NCBI RefSeq assembly: GCF_020387415.1
Contig: NZ_JAGWCB010000010.1
Span: 1 to 64,000 of the forward strand
DNA length: 64,000 nt
Direction: 5' to 3'
DNA from: Ideonella benzenivorans
Lineage (GTDB): Bacteria; Pseudomonadota; Gammaproteobacteria; Burkholderiales; Burkholderiaceae_C
Within the stretch, counting starts at the first letter, position 1. Every line of letters starts with the position of its first letter. Under the pieces are notes generated by a model that was not told the DNA's origin, searched no databases, and worked only from the letters and a program-made list of their open reading frames with translations. The position numbers were made by a program, and so were the translations under genes. Below are positions 62,738 through 64,000 of the stretch, piece by piece.

Positions 62738-63766
62738 ATGAGCGCGATCGCGACGCCGACCGCCCTGACCTCTGGCCTGGCCTTCCTCCTCGCCCCGACG
62801 CCCGCCGAAGCAGAACGCCGGGCCCAGGTCGTGGGCCTGACGCCCTTGGGTGGGCTCAGCCCATCCGTGCCCGCCGATGCGGGGAGCGCGCCCTGGCTGC
62901 CGCTGAACATGCCCTTGCTGGGCAGCAGCGAACTCGCCAGCCAGCTCTGGTGCCTGCCGGGACCGGTCTCGGCCTGGCAGCACAGCACCGACACCGGGGT
63001 GCACCTGCACGCCCGCGTCGCCCGCGATGCCCAGTTCCTGCTGGCCGAATCCCGCGTGGACGGACCGCTGGCCACCCAGGCCCGCCACCTCTACACCGCC
63101 GTGCTCGGCGCGCTGCGTGGCAGTGGCCACCCCCACCCCATCCGCTTCTGGAACTATCTGGCCGACATCCACGGCACCGAGGACGGTGAAGAGCGCTACC
63201 GGCGCTTCAACCAGGGCCGCCGCGAGGCCATGCAGGCCCTGGGCTGCGCCATCACCGAAGGGGCTCCCGCCGCCTGTGCGCTGGGCAACCGAGAAGGGCG
63301 ACTGCGCGTGGCGGTGCTCAGCGGGGCCCAGGCGCCCCGTGCGATCGAGAACCCGCGCCAGGTCAGCGCCTACCACTACCCCGCGCAGTATGGGCGGACC
63401 CCGCCCGTGTTCTCGCGCGCCGCGCTGCTGCCCTTGCCCTTCGGCCGCGACCTGCTGCTGATCAGCGGCACCGCCAGCATCGTGGGCCACCAGAGCCTGC
63501 ACGAAGGCGATGTACAGGCCCAGACCGAGGAGGCCTTGCGCAACATCGAGGCCCTGCTGGCGCAGGCCTGCGCGGGGCGCCCGGCGTTGTCCTTGTCTGA
63601 ACTCAGCGGCCGGGTCTATGTCCGCCACCCGGCCGATGTGCCCCGGGTGCTGGACCGTCTGGTCGCGCGCGGCATGACGGGCTTCAGCGTGCTGCAGGCC
63701 GAGGTGTGCCGCCGTGAACTGCTGGTGGAAATCGAGGCGGAGGGCTGGGTGACCCATGCCGGCTGA
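62738..63766 (+). CDS. Chorismatase (XanB2/Hyg5/FkbO family), hydroxybenzoate-forming
   Basis: The 342-aa product has the chorismatase signature IRFWNYLADIHG and ERYRRFNQGRREA (residues about 134-165), SGTASIVGHQSLHEGDVQAQ (about 244) with the RidA-like core, and the C-terminal EVCRRELLVEIEAEG. These enzymes split chorismate to 3-hydroxybenzoate, 4-hydroxybenzoate or related products. In Xanthomonas the enzyme XanB2 supplies the hydroxybenzoate starter for xanthomonadin. It lies inside the polyene operon, so it probably provides the aryl head group. Which product it makes is not readable. Confidence 0.85.
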   Translation: MSAIATPTALTSGLAFLLAPTPAEAERRAQVVGLTPLGGLSPSVPADAGSAPWLPLNMPLLGSSELASQLWCLPGPVSAWQHSTDTGVHLHARVARDAQFLLAESRVDGPLATQARHLYTAVLGALRGSGHPHPIRFWNYLADIHGTEDGEERYRRFNQGRREAMQALGCAITEGAPAACALGNREGRLRVAVLSGAQAPRAIENPRQVSAYHYPAQYGRTPPVFSRAALLPLPFGRDLLLISGTASIVGHQSLHEGDVQAQTEEALRNIEALLAQACAGRPALSLSELSGRVYVRHPADVPRVLDRLVARGMTGFSVLQAEVCRRELLVEIEAEGWVTHAG

Positions 63767-64000
63767 GACGCGGGGCCTGCGCCGGGCCGGGCAGGTGCTG
63801 CTGTTCTACCTGCTGCTGCTGTGGCTGGGCGGCATGCTGCTGGCCGGCAACTTGTTCTGCCTGCCGCTGGCGCTCGTGCCCGCACGCGTTCGGCAGCCCC
63901 TCATGCAGCGACTGATCAGTGCCCTGTTCCGGCTCTTCCTGGCCGGCTGCACCCGCTGCGGCCTGATGCGGCTGGACCTGACGGCCCTCGACGAGCTCAA
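63756..64000 (+). CDS. Second LPLAT-type acyltransferase, N-terminal fragment
   Basis: The first 81 residues are seen before the window ends. The sequence begins MPAETRGLRRAGQVLLFYLL, has a strongly hydrophobic first 40 residues with CLPLALVP, then RLISALFRLFLAG, typical of the opening of 1-acylglycerol-phosphate acyltransferase-like LPLATs. The catalytic HX4D is beyond the edge. It overlaps the chorismatase gene by 11 nt, so it continues the same operon. Family is provisional until the rest is seen. Confidence 0.6.
   Translation, partial: MPAETRGLRRAGQVLLFYLLLLWLGGMLLAGNLFCLPLALVPARVRQPLMQRLISALFRLFLAGCTRCGLMRLDLTALDEL

Overview
This 64-kb window is GC-rich and reads as chromosome of a Gram-negative betaproteobacterium, most likely order Burkholderiales (Sphaerotilaceae/Rubrivivax/Ideonella-like). 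The reasons are the gene orders soxCDYZAXB, rpmB-rpmG and hemF-nadD-rsfS-rlmH-maf-rng, and the betaproteobacterial style of the proteins. The placement is inferred from gene content and order, not from a search. There is no insertion sequence, prophage, integrase or CRISPR array. Coding density is very high, and neighbours often overlap by 4 bases (ATGA/GTGA).

1-22.2 kb is housekeeping. It holds a livH fragment, rarA, a lone cheW, lolA, ftsK, a Crp/Fnr regulator, trxB, rpmB-rpmG with a structured leader, a fatty acid desaturase, an RsmB/NOP methyltransferase, purN, an EamA transporter, a rhodanese, a universal stress protein, a dienelactone hydrolase-like protein, ppx, an ArsC-like reductase, an OPT transporter, tRNA-Lys(CTT), a CPA2 antiporter and a general porin.

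22.2-34.9 kb is a complete SoxCD-containing thiosulfate-oxidation locus. The main minus-strand unit runs soxC-D-Y-Z-A-X-B, then a GlcG-like haem-binding protein, a periplasmic DsrE protein, a YeeE/YedE (SoxT-type) transporter, a SoxH-type metallo-hydrolase and a periplasmic thioredoxin. An ArsR-type regulator (soxR) with a second thioredoxin lies divergently from a second YeeE/YedE transporter. A 37-bp near-palindrome upstream of soxC is the best candidate operator.

35.0-51.2 kb is again housekeeping: two tRNA-Lys genes, tcdA, cpoB, pal, tolB (tolQRA absent here), a P-type ATPase with a CDF metal exporter, then rng, maf, rlmH, rsfS (with a long Lys/Ala-rich tail), nadD, hemF, purD and yebC, followed by a divergent HerA-like ATPase.

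51.2-64.0 kb is the most distinctive region. It is a tightly packed plus-strand biosynthetic cluster of the aryl-polyene/xanthomonadin type: PAP2-like protein, acyl carrier protein, COG4648 membrane protein, aryl-AMP ligase, hotdog dehydratase, LpxL-like acyltransferase, dedicated LolA-like carrier, MMPL exporter, polysaccharide deacetylase-like protein, ketosynthase, KS-like chain-length partner, second hotdog dehydratase, ketoreductase, chorismatase and a second acyltransferase that runs off the window. The inferred logic is as follows. Chorismate is converted to a hydroxybenzoate starter, which is activated onto the ACP and extended and dehydrated to a conjugated polyene. The polyene is acyl-transferred to a lipid and moved to the outer membrane by the MMPL/LolA pair. 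The cluster continues past position 64000.
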